This document shows, piece by piece, positions 18,042 to 25,830 of a stretch of DNA of 64,000 nt (positions within the stretch are counted from its first letter, which is position 1; each line of letters starts with the position of its first letter). This DNA is from an uncultured Algibacter sp. GTDB lineage: Bacteria > Bacteroidota > Bacteroidia > Flavobacteriales > Flavobacteriaceae. Location of the stretch: assembly GCF_947487605.1 (NCBI RefSeq), contig NZ_CANKXK010000003.1:124001-188000 (forward strand). The letters run 5' to 3'. The translations under genes were made by a program, and so were the position numbers. The notes beneath the pieces were generated by a model. It searched no databases. It was given only the letters and a program-made list of their open reading frames with translations, and was not told the DNA's origin.

Positions 18042-19370
18042 TTATTTGTCCCCGTAAACTTCTTTAACAAAGTTTTCGTAACTCATTTCTTTAACCTTCA
18101 AATTAGCCTTTTCTTTATATACTTGTAAAAGTTTTTGGCTAACTAACTGTTCTGAAATTCTACGTGCTTCATCTTGGTTTGATAATACACGTGCAGCGAT
18201 ATCGTCTAATTCTTTATCTGAAGGATTCATTTGACCAAATTGAGCCATTTGTCCTTTAATCATTTCTCTTGCATGATTCTTTATATCGTCCATGGTTACT
18301 TGAACGTTATTTTCCTCAATTAATTTTCCTTCAATTAATTGGTAACGCAAGCTTTTTTCAGACTTCTCATATTCTTCTTTTGCTTGTACTTCATCCATTT
18401 CTTTTTCACCAGCTGTTTGCATCCATTTTGTTAAAAACTCTGCTGGTAAATCGAACTTCGTATTTTCTACTAAGTACTCTGTAACATCATTCAATAATTT
18501 TTGATCTGCTTGTTGAACAAATTGTTTTTCGGCATCTTCCTTAATTTTTGTTTTCAACTCTGTTACAGAAGTTACGGTACCATTTCCAAAAAGTTTGTCA
18601 AACAATTCTTGATCTAAATCTGCAAATTCTCTTTGGTTAATTTCTGAAATTGTGAAAGACACTTCAATATCTAAGCCATGAACATCATCATGTCCTAATT
18701 TTAAGGCATGCATTAATTCATGTTCATCATTATAAAGACCTTTTGTTTTTAAAATAATAACATCGCCTGCTTTTGCACCAATAAATTGTTTTGCGGTTGC
18801 TTTACCCTTAAACTTATCTAAAGTTAAAGTTACCGTATTATCGATTTCGCGTTCTTCATTTTTAAAAGTTCCTGTAACCTCACTATCTTTTTCAACAGTT
18901 TCTTGCGAAATTAATTTCCCATATTGCTTTTGAATGCGCTCAACTTGCTCGTTGATCATTTTATCATCGGCAACAATATTGTATTGCGTAATCGCTTTTT
19001 TGCTCTTTAAATTTACTTCAAATTCTGGTGCTAAACCTAATTCGAATTCAAAAGAGAAGGCATCAGAATCCCAATCAACAGCATCTTGAGGCTTAGGTAA
19101 TGGTTGCCCAAGTACATCTAACTTTTCTTCGGTTAAATATTTATTTAATGCTTCTTGCAGTAATTTGTTAACTTCATCTACCAATACGGCTTTACCATAT
19201 TGTTTTTTAACCATTCCCATTGGCACATGTCCTTTTCTAAATCCTGGAATGTTCGCTGTTTTACGATAATCTGATAAGATTTTTTCAACTTTATCGCTAT
19301 AATCTTCTTTAGCAATATCCACTTTTACAACCGCATTTAATGCATCAACGTTTTCTCTTGTAATATTCAT
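18042..19370 (-). CDS. tig: Trigger factor (ribosome-associated chaperone)
   Basis: 442 residues. Binds nascent chains at the ribosome exit. The N-terminal ribosome-binding domain carries a variant of the signature loop in 'NIPGFRKGHVPMGMVKKQYG'. The middle PPIase-like domain is divergent ('VTLTLDKFKGKATAKQFIGAKAGD...'). The C-terminal helical arms end at 'MSYENFVKEVYGDK'. Its 5' leader carries a good Bacteroidota promoter overlapping a palindrome, and a dispersed palindrome lies between promoter and start codon. First gene of the conserved tig-clpP-clpX order. Confidence 0.95.
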   Translation of the reverse strand: MNITRENVDALNAVVKVDIAKEDYSDKVEKILSDYRKTANIPGFRKGHVPMGMVKKQYGKAVLVDEVNKLLQEALNKYLTEEKLDVLGQPLPKPQDAVDWDSDAFSFEFELGLAPEFEVNLKSKKAITQYNIVADDKMINEQVERIQKQYGKLISQETVEKDSEVTGTFKNEEREIDNTVTLTLDKFKGKATAKQFIGAKAGDVIILKTKGLYNDEHELMHALKLGHDDVHGLDIEVSFTISEINQREFADLDQELFDKLFGNGTVTSVTELKTKIKEDAEKQFVQQADQKLLNDVTEYLVENTKFDLPAEFLTKWMQTAGEKEMDEVQAKEEYEKSEKSLRYQLIEGKLIEENNVQVTMDDIKNHAREMIKGQMAQFGQMNPSDKELDDIAARVLSNQDEARRISEQLVSQKLLQVYKEKANLKVKEMSYENFVKEVYGDK

Positions 19371-19425
19371 TTTTAATGATCTAAACCTTAAAAGGTATTT
19401 AATTTAAGTTTTAACTTGATTTTTT

Positions 19426-19451
19426 AGATTCCCATTTTCAGGGGAATGACA
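19426..19451 (-). repeat. GTCA-family palindrome in the tig leader
   Basis: The minus strand reads TGTCATTCCCCTGAAAATGGGAATCT: the conserved head with a diverged hairpin (arms ATTCCC/GGGAAT). It lies about 56 bp upstream of the tig ATG, so it should be transcribed. Confidence 0.75.
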
Positions 19452-19504
19452 ATTTCAATCGAAACTAAAAGACATAAATCTTTTAGAGTTTCTTGCAACT
19501 AAAA

Positions 19505-19540
19505 TTGGGATGCAAAAATATAACATTTTTCGCATCCCAA
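19505..19540. repeat. Inverted repeat overlapping the tig promoter
   Basis: TTGGGATGC and GCATCCCAA are perfect 9-bp arms 18 bp apart. They lie between and over the predicted promoter elements, so this may be an operator; it could also be a weak terminator of the upstream holin-like gene. Confidence 0.6.
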
Positions 19541-19544
19541 CAAA
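19513..19544 (-). promoter_or_regulatory. Bacteroidota-type promoter of tig
   Basis: The minus strand has TTTG, 20 bases, then TATTTTTG, a full match to TTTG-N(17-23)-TAnnTTTG. The predicted transcript would have a leader of about 135 nt. Confidence 0.6.
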
Positions 19545-19566
19545 GTTTAATTGTCTGATTTTTAAG

Positions 19567-19914
19567 CTATTTTTTATCCTCTTTTAAAAGTGAATGAAGT
19601 ATTGATTGTAGTATGGACAGTAAGATACTAAAAAGAATTGCCCACCAAATTGAACTTACCGAAAATCCTTCAATTAATTTATCTGCCAACAAGATTATTA
19701 ATGCATTTATTACTAATAAAAATAAGCCCAATGTTACTATAGTTATTGGTAAAGTGAAAATTATTAATATCGGCTTTACTAATAAATTTAATATAGATAA
19801 AACAACGGCTACTATAATTGCGGTTAGATAACCATCGACAAAAACGCCTGATAAAACATGTGCTAAAATAAATACTGCAATTGCGTTTAATAGAAGTTTG
19901 ATTATTAGTTTCAT
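19567..19914 (-). CDS. Phage holin family / YvlD-like four-helix membrane protein
   Basis: 115 residues, almost wholly hydrophobic, with four predicted membrane segments (about residues 4-22, 28-46, 52-72, 86-108). Matches the small 'phage holin family' (PF04020-type) with 'SGVFVDGYLTAIIVAVVLSILNLLVKPIL' and the charged tail 'LKEDKK'. Despite the name these chromosomal proteins are not tied to phage here: no phage gene is nearby. Function is unknown. It lies 16 bp after the MORN/TonB gene on the same strand and is probably cotranscribed with it. Confidence 0.85.
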   Translation of the reverse strand: MKLIIKLLLNAIAVFILAHVLSGVFVDGYLTAIIVAVVLSILNLLVKPILIIFTLPITIVTLGLFLLVINALIILLADKLIEGFSVSSIWWAILFSILLSILQSILHSLLKEDKK

Positions 19915-19930
19915 AATATTATGTTTTATG

Positions 19931-21118
19931 TTAATTCCCTACTCCTTTATAAAAAGGGTCCTCAAATATGTCTTTCTTCTTTTTGCTTTTTACCATAAAT
20001 ATTATTGGTAAAGAGTATGGTACAACAACAGCTTTTCCTCTTTGCATACCGGGTTCCATCTTTGGCAACTTACTAATAACATATTTAGCTTCTTCTTCTA
20101 AACTAGGATGTGGAGCTCGTACTCTTATACCTGTAACACTTCCTGTTTTATCTATTTTAAAAATGATATTTATCTTTTGTCTTCCTTCTAAACCAAGACC
20201 AAAAGCCAGATTAGTATTAAAACTTTTATTTACAAATTTTGCAACTTTTTCAGACATACACTTCTTTTTACCAAAATTACCTAATGCTAGTTCACAACCA
20301 GGATAAATAGGAACTTGCTCAAAATCACCTTCTGGAATCTTTGTTGGGTTTATTACAATATTGTTTTTAGATTTTCTAGCTATTCCTTTTTTAAATTTAA
20401 CCGTACTTGTTTTATCTCCTGCTTCTTCATAAACAAACCATTCCCCATCTAACTTATCCTTATCATAAGTTCCCTTCAAAAGAATTAATCCTTTTTCATT
20501 ATAGCGTTTCTCAACTCCATTTTTTAATCCTAATGCTGTTGTTCCTTCCAGTTCTATTTGCCCGTTTTTAAAATATTTCTTGTAAGCACCTTGTTTGTAA
20601 TCTAAATAATACTCAACCTCCCATTCTTTCTCTCCAGAGTCATAATATTTAACCCATAATCCAGACAATTGGTCATCTTTATAATTGGTTTCTATTTTAA
20701 CATTTTTGTTTTTATAAAACTCACGATACAGCCCATTTTTCAAAAGAAAATTCAATTTGGAATTAGGCTTACTAGAAAGCATCATTTCGTAAAGCAATGT
20801 GCCTTCTTCATAAAACCCATTTTTTATAAAATCTCCAGATTTTAACTTAATCGTCTTATTCTTTAAACCACCATTTTTGTAGTAGCTTTCTTGAAAACCA
20901 GTCTTTCTACCATTGCTATTATAGGTGTATATTTTGGACAGTTGTCCAGTTTCATAAAAATCTTGCCACTTACCAATCCTTTTTCCCTCCCTGTATTGAC
21001 CTAAAGTTTTTAATTCTCCACTTTTATAGTAGTCTTCAAACGGCCCATGCCTTTTCTTCTTTTGAGGAAACACTACACAAGATGCAACTAGGAATAAGGC
21101 TAAAATAAGATGTTTCAT
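19931..21118 (-). CDS. MORN-variant repeat protein with a C-terminal TonB domain
   Basis: 395 residues. An N-terminal signal sequence (MKHLILALFLVASC...) could be cut by signal peptidase I or, given 'VASC', by the lipoprotein peptidase. Residues of about 25-245 hold roughly ten MORN-variant (YwqK-like) units of the form 'GxxxxYYxNGxLK' ('HGPFEDYYKSGELK', 'IGKWQDFYETGQLS', 'SGLWVKYYDSGEKE'). The last 120 residues resemble the TonB C-terminal domain: 'MSEKVAKFVNKSFNTNLA...INIIFKIDKTGSVTGIRVRAPHPSLEEEAKYVISKLPKMEPG'. There is no separate membrane anchor after the signal, so energy transduction in the classic sense is unlikely; an envelope role in protein or glycan contact is possible. Confidence 0.85.
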   Translation of the reverse strand: MKHLILALFLVASCVVFPQKKKRHGPFEDYYKSGELKTLGQYREGKRIGKWQDFYETGQLSKIYTYNSNGRKTGFQESYYKNGGLKNKTIKLKSGDFIKNGFYEEGTLLYEMMLSSKPNSKLNFLLKNGLYREFYKNKNVKIETNYKDDQLSGLWVKYYDSGEKEWEVEYYLDYKQGAYKKYFKNGQIELEGTTALGLKNGVEKRYNEKGLILLKGTYDKDKLDGEWFVYEEAGDKTSTVKFKKGIARKSKNNIVINPTKIPEGDFEQVPIYPGCELALGNFGKKKCMSEKVAKFVNKSFNTNLAFGLGLEGRQKINIIFKIDKTGSVTGIRVRAPHPSLEEEAKYVISKLPKMEPGMQRGKAVVVPYSLPIIFMVKSKKKKDIFEDPFYKGVGN

Positions 21119-21175
21119 TTAATGGAATTAAAATTATACATTGGTAAAAATAGCTTTTTTAAAAGAAAAATCCTT

Positions 21176-21940
21176 CTATTTTATGAACGCTAGTACAACT
21201 TCATAAAAATCCTTAGGGTTTTCTGCATGCAACCAATGTCCAGCATTAGAAATTGTTACAATTTTAGCTATTGGAAAATGGTTAGCAATTAATCGTTCAT
21301 CTTCAATACCAATATATTCTGATCGATCACCACGTAAAAACAAAGTGTCTTTGTCAAATATTGCATAAGAAGGCAATGACTCTCCTATCTCGCCAACTTC
21401 ATTTTTTAAAACTTCAAGATTTATACGCAATGCCAATTTTCCTTTCTCAATCCAATACAGGTTTTTCAATAAAAACTGTCTTGTTCCAAAATCAGGCACA
21501 TAATCACTTAAAACAATATCTGCCTGCCCTCTGCTTTTAACTTCATCAAAATTTAATGCGCTCAAACCATTTAAAATAGCATCATGATGTATTGGGTAAA
21601 ACCGCGGAGAAATATCTGCAACTAATAATTTTGAAACCAATTCTGGATATAACGTTGCAAACAACATGGCTGTTTTACCTCCCATAGAGTGACCCAGCAA
21701 TATAATGTTTTCTATATTATGAGATTCGCAATATGCTTTTAAATCTTCTGCAAGAACTTCGTAATTAAACACCTCGTCATGAAAACTTCGCCCATGATTA
21801 CGCTGGTCTACTAGATGAACTTGAAACCCTTGCTCGCTAAATTGTCTGCCAAGTGATTTCCAGTTATCACTCATTCCTAAAAACCCATGTAGAATAACAA
21901 AAACTCGCCCTTCGCCTATAATATTTGAATGTAGCAGCAT
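21176..21940 (-). CDS. Alpha/beta-fold hydrolase (YbfF-like esterase)
   Basis: 254 residues. Seen: the oxyanion segment 'ILHGFLGMSDNWKSLG', nucleophile elbow 'LLGHSMGGKTAM' (Ser about residue 89), a cap region, 'LFLRGDRSEYIG' as the candidate acid strand, and catalytic His in 'SNAGHWLHAENP'. The family includes acyl-CoA and acyl-ACP esterases and BioH-type carboxylesterases; the natural substrate is not clear. Its ATG overlaps the pdxJ stop codon (TAATG), so the two genes are translationally coupled. The function may therefore relate to vitamin metabolism, but that is only suggested by position. Confidence 0.88.
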   Translation of the reverse strand: MLLHSNIIGEGRVFVILHGFLGMSDNWKSLGRQFSEQGFQVHLVDQRNHGRSFHDEVFNYEVLAEDLKAYCESHNIENIILLGHSMGGKTAMLFATLYPELVSKLLVADISPRFYPIHHDAILNGLSALNFDEVKSRGQADIVLSDYVPDFGTRQFLLKNLYWIEKGKLALRINLEVLKNEVGEIGESLPSYAIFDKDTLFLRGDRSEYIGIEDERLIANHFPIAKIVTISNAGHWLHAENPKDFYEVVLAFIK

Positions 21941-22653
21941 TATTTTAATTTATGAAGATACATTTGAATTACATTTTCAACGCCCAAATACAAACTCTCA
22001 GAAACAAGTGCATGCCCAATGGAGACTTCTAATAAATTTGGAATTTCATCTTTAAAAAACTTAATGTTTTCTAAAGACAAATCGTGTCCAGCGTTAATTC
22101 CTAATTCTAATTTGTTAGCTAGTTTGGCACTTTCTACATAAGGCTTAATAGCTTCTTTGTTACCTAAACCAAATTGGTGTGCAAAAGCCTCGGTATACAA
22201 TTCTATTCTATCTGTACCCGTTTCTTTAGCACCTTCTATTTGTTTTATGACTGGGTCGACAAAAATGGACGTTCGTACATTGTTATTCTGAAACTCCTTT
22301 ATAACATCTACTAAAAAATCCTTATGTTTTATTGTATCCCATCCTGCATTACTGGTAATTGCATCTACAGAATCTGGAACCAAAGTAACTTGTGTTGGCT
22401 TAACTTCTAATACCAAGTTCACAAAAGATTCTATAGGGTTTCCTTCAATATTATACTCGGTATAAACTTCTGATTTTAAATCTCGTGCATCTTGATAACG
22501 TATATGGCGTTCGTCTGGTCGCGGATGAATTGTAACCCCTTCTGCTCCAAAACGCTGAACATCTTTTGCAAATTTCACAACATTAGGCAGATCTCCTCCT
22601 CTAGAATTTCTCAAGGTAGCAATCTTGTTAATATTAACGCTTAGCTTAGTCAT
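21940..22653 (-). CDS. pdxJ: Pyridoxine 5'-phosphate synthase
   Basis: 237 residues, the usual length. Condenses 3-amino-2-oxopropyl phosphate with deoxyxylulose 5-phosphate in the DXP-dependent vitamin B6 pathway. Family segments seen: 'LSVNINKIATLRNSRGGDLPNVV', 'GAEGVTIHPRPDERHIRYQD' (catalytic His and Arg), 'VTLVPDS', 'TSIFVDP', 'IELYTEAFA', 'ELGINAGHDLSLENI' and 'VSIGHALVSESLYLG'. A TIM barrel is expected. It is first in a two-gene unit with the alpha/beta hydrolase and is divergent from the CBS-domain gene. Confidence 0.97.
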   Translation of the reverse strand: MTKLSVNINKIATLRNSRGGDLPNVVKFAKDVQRFGAEGVTIHPRPDERHIRYQDARDLKSEVYTEYNIEGNPIESFVNLVLEVKPTQVTLVPDSVDAITSNAGWDTIKHKDFLVDVIKEFQNNNVRTSIFVDPVIKQIEGAKETGTDRIELYTEAFAHQFGLGNKEAIKPYVESAKLANKLELGINAGHDLSLENIKFFKDEIPNLLEVSIGHALVSESLYLGVENVIQMYLHKLK

Positions 22654-22751
22654 ATATAATTTTTAAACCGCAAAAATACAAAGTAGAACAGGCTTAAGTG
22701 TTATTTTTTTAATTAATTTGCATACCAATGTAAACGAATCTTAAAAATTAG

Positions 22752-23411
22752 GTGAAGCTCACAGAATACATAATAAACGATATAAAACCTATTGCTAGTA
22801 ATAGCAAAATAAGTGATTTACAAGTATTGTTTAATCAATTAACATATTCTCATATTCCTATTAAAAACAAAGATAATGAGTTTATTGGCAGTTTATTTGA
22901 AACAGATGTACACTGTTTTGAAAGCGATAAGCTAATAAGTGATTATACTTATGCGCTCGAAGATTTTCACGTAAATGACAAAACACTTTGGTTAGATGTT
23001 TTAGAAGCTTTTGCAAGAAACTCAAGTAACATAATGCCTGTTTTAAATGAAAGCAATCGTTATCTTGGCTATTACGAATTAAGTGATATTATAAGCTTAT
23101 TCGGGGAATCTCCTTTTTTCATTGATCCAGGAGGCGTTTTGGTTGTAGAAAAAGGCATTAACGATTATTCTTTTAGCGAAATTAGCCAGATTGTAGAGTC
23201 AAACAACGGGAAATTGCTTGGAGCTTTTGTTTCAAAAATGAAAAATGATGTTATTCAAGTTACTCTTAAAATTGGCAATGTTTCTTTAAACGAGATAATT
23301 CAAACGTTTAGACGTTATAGTTATAATATAGTATCTGGACATGAAGATGACAGTTATAAGCAAAGCCTTAAAGAGCGATCTGATTATTTGAATAAATATT
23401 TAAATATGTAA
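22752..23411 (+). CDS. CBS-domain protein
   Basis: 219 residues. Two CBS motifs in the first half ('MKLTEYIINDIKPIASNSKISDLQVLFNQLTYSHIPI...' and 'NDKTLWLDVLEAFARNSSNIMPVLNESNRYLGYYEL') form one Bateman module that would bind an adenine nucleotide. The C-terminal half ('GGVLVVEKGINDYSFSEISQIVES...') resembles an ACT-like regulatory fold. Starts with GTG. It lies 3 bp from nadK, and this order recurs in Flavobacteriaceae, so a role in sensing nucleotide or NAD state is possible but unproved. Confidence 0.88.
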   Translation: MKLTEYIINDIKPIASNSKISDLQVLFNQLTYSHIPIKNKDNEFIGSLFETDVHCFESDKLISDYTYALEDFHVNDKTLWLDVLEAFARNSSNIMPVLNESNRYLGYYELSDIISLFGESPFFIDPGGVLVVEKGINDYSFSEISQIVESNNGKLLGAFVSKMKNDVIQVTLKIGNVSLNEIIQTFRRYSYNIVSGHEDDSYKQSLKERSDYLNKYLNM

Positions 23412-23414
23412 ACT

Positions 23415-24299
23415 ATGAAGGTTGCCGTTTTTGGACGATTTTATAATGAAACTACATCATCATCTGTTATAACACTTTTCAATTCGCTTGTTAAAAAAGA
23501 TGTTGAAGCCTATATAGAGACACATTTTTATGACCTCATTAAAGCTCAAAATTCTAATTTAGACGACTATACTGCATTTAAAACGTTTGATGTTCTTGAT
23601 ACCTCGTTTGATTTGCTAGTAAGTGTTGGTGGAGATGGCACTATTTTAAGAGCCATAACTTTTGTGAAAGATATGGGTATTCCCATTATTGGTATTAATA
23701 CAGGCAGATTAGGTTTTTTAGCTACAATTCAAGTTGATTCTATAGAAAAAGCTATTCAAGATATTATTGATGGAAATTATAAAATTTCAGAGCGTAGTTT
23801 GCTCGAAATTGAAACTTCGCCAGAAAATGATGAGATTAAATCGCTTAATTTTGCTTTAAATGAAATTGCTGTAAGTAGAAAAAATACAACTTCTATGATT
23901 ACTGTTGAAACGCATCTAGATGGGGAATATTTAACATCTTACTGGAGTGACGGTTTAATAGTTTCAACAGCAACAGGATCTACAGGGTACTCTTTAAGTT
24001 GTGGAGGCCCCGTAATTACACCTGACACAAATAGTTTTGTTTTAACACCTATTGCACCACATAATTTAAGTGCAAGACCTTTAGTTATTCCAGATTCTAC
24101 AGAAATACATCTTAAAGTTGATGGGCGTGAGGAAAACCACTTAGTATCTTTAGATTCTAGAATTGCTACTTTAGATAATGGAACTCTAATAAAAATTAAA
24201 AAAGCCACATTTAAAATTAAAATGATAGATCTTTTAAATGAAAGCTTTTTAAGTACACTCCGAAAAAAGCTGCTTTGGGGTGAAGACAAGCGTAATTAA
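23415..24299 (+). CDS. nadK: NAD kinase
   Basis: 294 residues. Phosphorylates NAD to NADP. Seen: the family signature 'SVGGDGTILRAITFVKDMGIPIIGINTGRLGFLA' (GGDGT at about 74-78), 'LNEIAVSR', 'YWSDGLIVSTATGSTGYSLSCGGPVI' and 'APHNLSARPLVIP'. The start ATG is immediately after the CBS gene, so the two are one operon. Downstream there is a promoter-like -7 element before DUF6089, which may start a second transcript. Confidence 0.97.
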   Translation: MKVAVFGRFYNETTSSSVITLFNSLVKKDVEAYIETHFYDLIKAQNSNLDDYTAFKTFDVLDTSFDLLVSVGGDGTILRAITFVKDMGIPIIGINTGRLGFLATIQVDSIEKAIQDIIDGNYKISERSLLEIETSPENDEIKSLNFALNEIAVSRKNTTSMITVETHLDGEYLTSYWSDGLIVSTATGSTGYSLSCGGPVITPDTNSFVLTPIAPHNLSARPLVIPDSTEIHLKVDGREENHLVSLDSRIATLDNGTLIKIKKATFKIKMIDLLNESFLSTLRKKLLWGEDKRN

Positions 24300-24373
24300 A
24301 CAATAATTTAGTCGAAATACAGTTTTACACTAATACAATTTAGCTCAAATTATACTTAGCTAATCTTATTTAT

Positions 24374-24381
24374 TATATTTG
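24374..24381 (+). promoter_or_regulatory. Candidate -7 element (TATATTTG) of the envelope operon
   Basis: TATATTTG matches TAnnTTTG, 17 bp before the DUF6089 start codon. No convincing TTTG near -33, so support is partial. Confidence 0.4.
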
Positions 24382-24398
24382 CAAACTTTTGAACGTAT

Positions 24399-25088
24399 AT
24401 GAAGCATTTAACTGTATTGGTTTTTAGCATTTTAAGCTTTTATTTAGGGCATGCTCAAATAAATGAAGTTGGTATTTTTATTGGTGGCAGTAATTTTATA
24501 GGAGATGTAGGTGCTACAGACTATATTTCTCCTAATCAGTTAGCAATTGGTGGCGTTTATAAATGGAATAGAAGCCCAAGACATTCTTATCGTGTATCTT
24601 TAATATTTTCGGAACTTGAAGGGATAGACAATAATTCTGATGACCCTAGACGTATTAAAAGAGGCTATAGTTTTACCAATCAAATTATAGAAATATCTGC
24701 TGGCATGGAATTCACTTTTTTTGATTTTGATTTGCATACTGGCAAAAAAATGGGGACACCATACTTATATACAGGTATTAGTGTTGCAAATCATGATAAT
24801 CACTATTTCCAAAACGGAGTGCAAACTCAAGAAAATAATTCTAGTTGGGCTTATGGTATTCCCATGGCATTAGGGTTCAAAACAACATTCCTAGATAATT
24901 TCGTGCTTAGTTTAGAAATTGGTGCTAGATATACATTCTCAGATGAAATAGACGGTAGTATTCCAGATGATAAATTTAGAGAACAATACAGATTTGGAAA
25001 TATAAACAATAATGATTGGTATGTGTTTTCAGGGATTACCTTAACATATACTTTCGGACTAAACCCTTGCTATTGTGCTGGAAATTAA
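24399..25088 (+). CDS. DUF6089 family outer-membrane-type beta-barrel protein
   Basis: 229 residues with a signal peptide ending 'YLGHAQ' and a barrel-like sequence of alternating hydrophobic strands: 'EVGIFIGGSNFIGDVGAT', 'LAIGGVYKWNRSPRHSYRVSLIFSEL', 'IIEISAGMEFTFFDF', 'TPYLYTGISVAN', 'LSLEIGARYTFSDEIDG'. The family is typical of Bacteroidota and lies next to uppS and bamA in many flavobacterial genomes. The role is not established; a periplasmic or outer-membrane scaffold is plausible. It ends one base before the likely uppS start codon. Confidence 0.85.
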   Translation: MKHLTVLVFSILSFYLGHAQINEVGIFIGGSNFIGDVGATDYISPNQLAIGGVYKWNRSPRHSYRVSLIFSELEGIDNNSDDPRRIKRGYSFTNQIIEISAGMEFTFFDFDLHTGKKMGTPYLYTGISVANHDNHYFQNGVQTQENNSSWAYGIPMALGFKTTFLDNFVLSLEIGARYTFSDEIDGSIPDDKFREQYRFGNINNNDWYVFSGITLTYTFGLNPCYCAGN

Positions 25089-25089
25089 A

Positions 25090-25830
25090 ATGGACTTACT
25101 AAAAGACATAAACCCTAACAAATTGCCAAAGCATGTAGCTATTATTATGGATGGCAACGGTAGATGGGCAAAGCAAAAAGGTATGCGGCGCACCTTTGGT
25201 CATGAAAATGGCACAAAATCAGTCAAGGATGTAGTTGAAACTTCTGCCGAATTGGGAATTGAAAATCTAACGCTTTATGCTTTTTCAACCGAAAACTGGA
25301 ATAGACCAAAACTAGAAGTTCAAACACTTATGAAACTTTTAGTCTCTTCTTTAAAAAAAGAGATTAAAACCATGTTAGACAACAATATTAAATTAAATGC
25401 CATTGGTAATTTAAAGACATTGCCCTCTAAAGTTTACAAAGAACTTTTCGATGTTATTGATGCCACCAAGGATAACAATAAAATGACATTAACTCTAGCA
25501 TTAAGTTATGGTTCTAGAGAAGAATTGCTAAACACTGTTAAAGAAATTAGTATTAAAGTTAAAAATAATATAATTTCGCCCGAAAAAATTGATGAATCGA
25601 TTATAAATGAGCATCTTTACACGCAAAATTTACCAGACGTAGATTTGCTTATTAGAACAAGTGGCGAAAAACGTATAAGTAATTTTTTGCTCTGGCAGAT
25701 TGCTTATGCCGAATTGTATTTTACCGATACACTTTGGCCAGATTTTACGAAACAGCATTTGTATAAAGCTATTATTGAATATCAAAAAAGAGAACGACGA
25801 TTTGGGAAAACAAGTGAACAACTTAGCTAA
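25090..25830 (+). CDS. uppS: Isoprenyl transferase (undecaprenyl diphosphate synthase)
   Basis: About 246 residues. Makes the C55 lipid carrier for peptidoglycan and O-antigen. Seen: 'HVAIIMDGNGRWAKQKGMRRTFGHENG' (catalytic Asp and diphosphate-binding site), 'LTLYAFSTENWNRPKLEV', 'LNAIGNLKTLP', and 'DVDLLIRTSGEKRISNFLLWQIAYAELYFTDTLWPDF', the C-terminal substrate and Mg site. The ORF track starts at an upstream TTG; the ATG at 25090 fits the family length and follows the DUF6089 stop directly. It overlaps the bamA start by about 17 bp. Confidence 0.96.
   Translation: MDLLKDINPNKLPKHVAIIMDGNGRWAKQKGMRRTFGHENGTKSVKDVVETSAELGIENLTLYAFSTENWNRPKLEVQTLMKLLVSSLKKEIKTMLDNNIKLNAIGNLKTLPSKVYKELFDVIDATKDNNKMTLTLALSYGSREELLNTVKEISIKVKNNIISPEKIDESIINEHLYTQNLPDVDLLIRTSGEKRISNFLLWQIAYAELYFTDTLWPDFTKQHLYKAIIEYQKRERRFGKTSEQLS

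Noticed and set aside
19567-19914. Holin-family gene as a sign of prophage
   Set aside because: No other phage gene is nearby; this family is chromosomal and not tied to lysis.
25700-25813. ORF-track extension of bamA into uppS
   Set aside because: No signal peptide fits this start; the GTG at 25814 gives a normal signal sequence and a short overlap.
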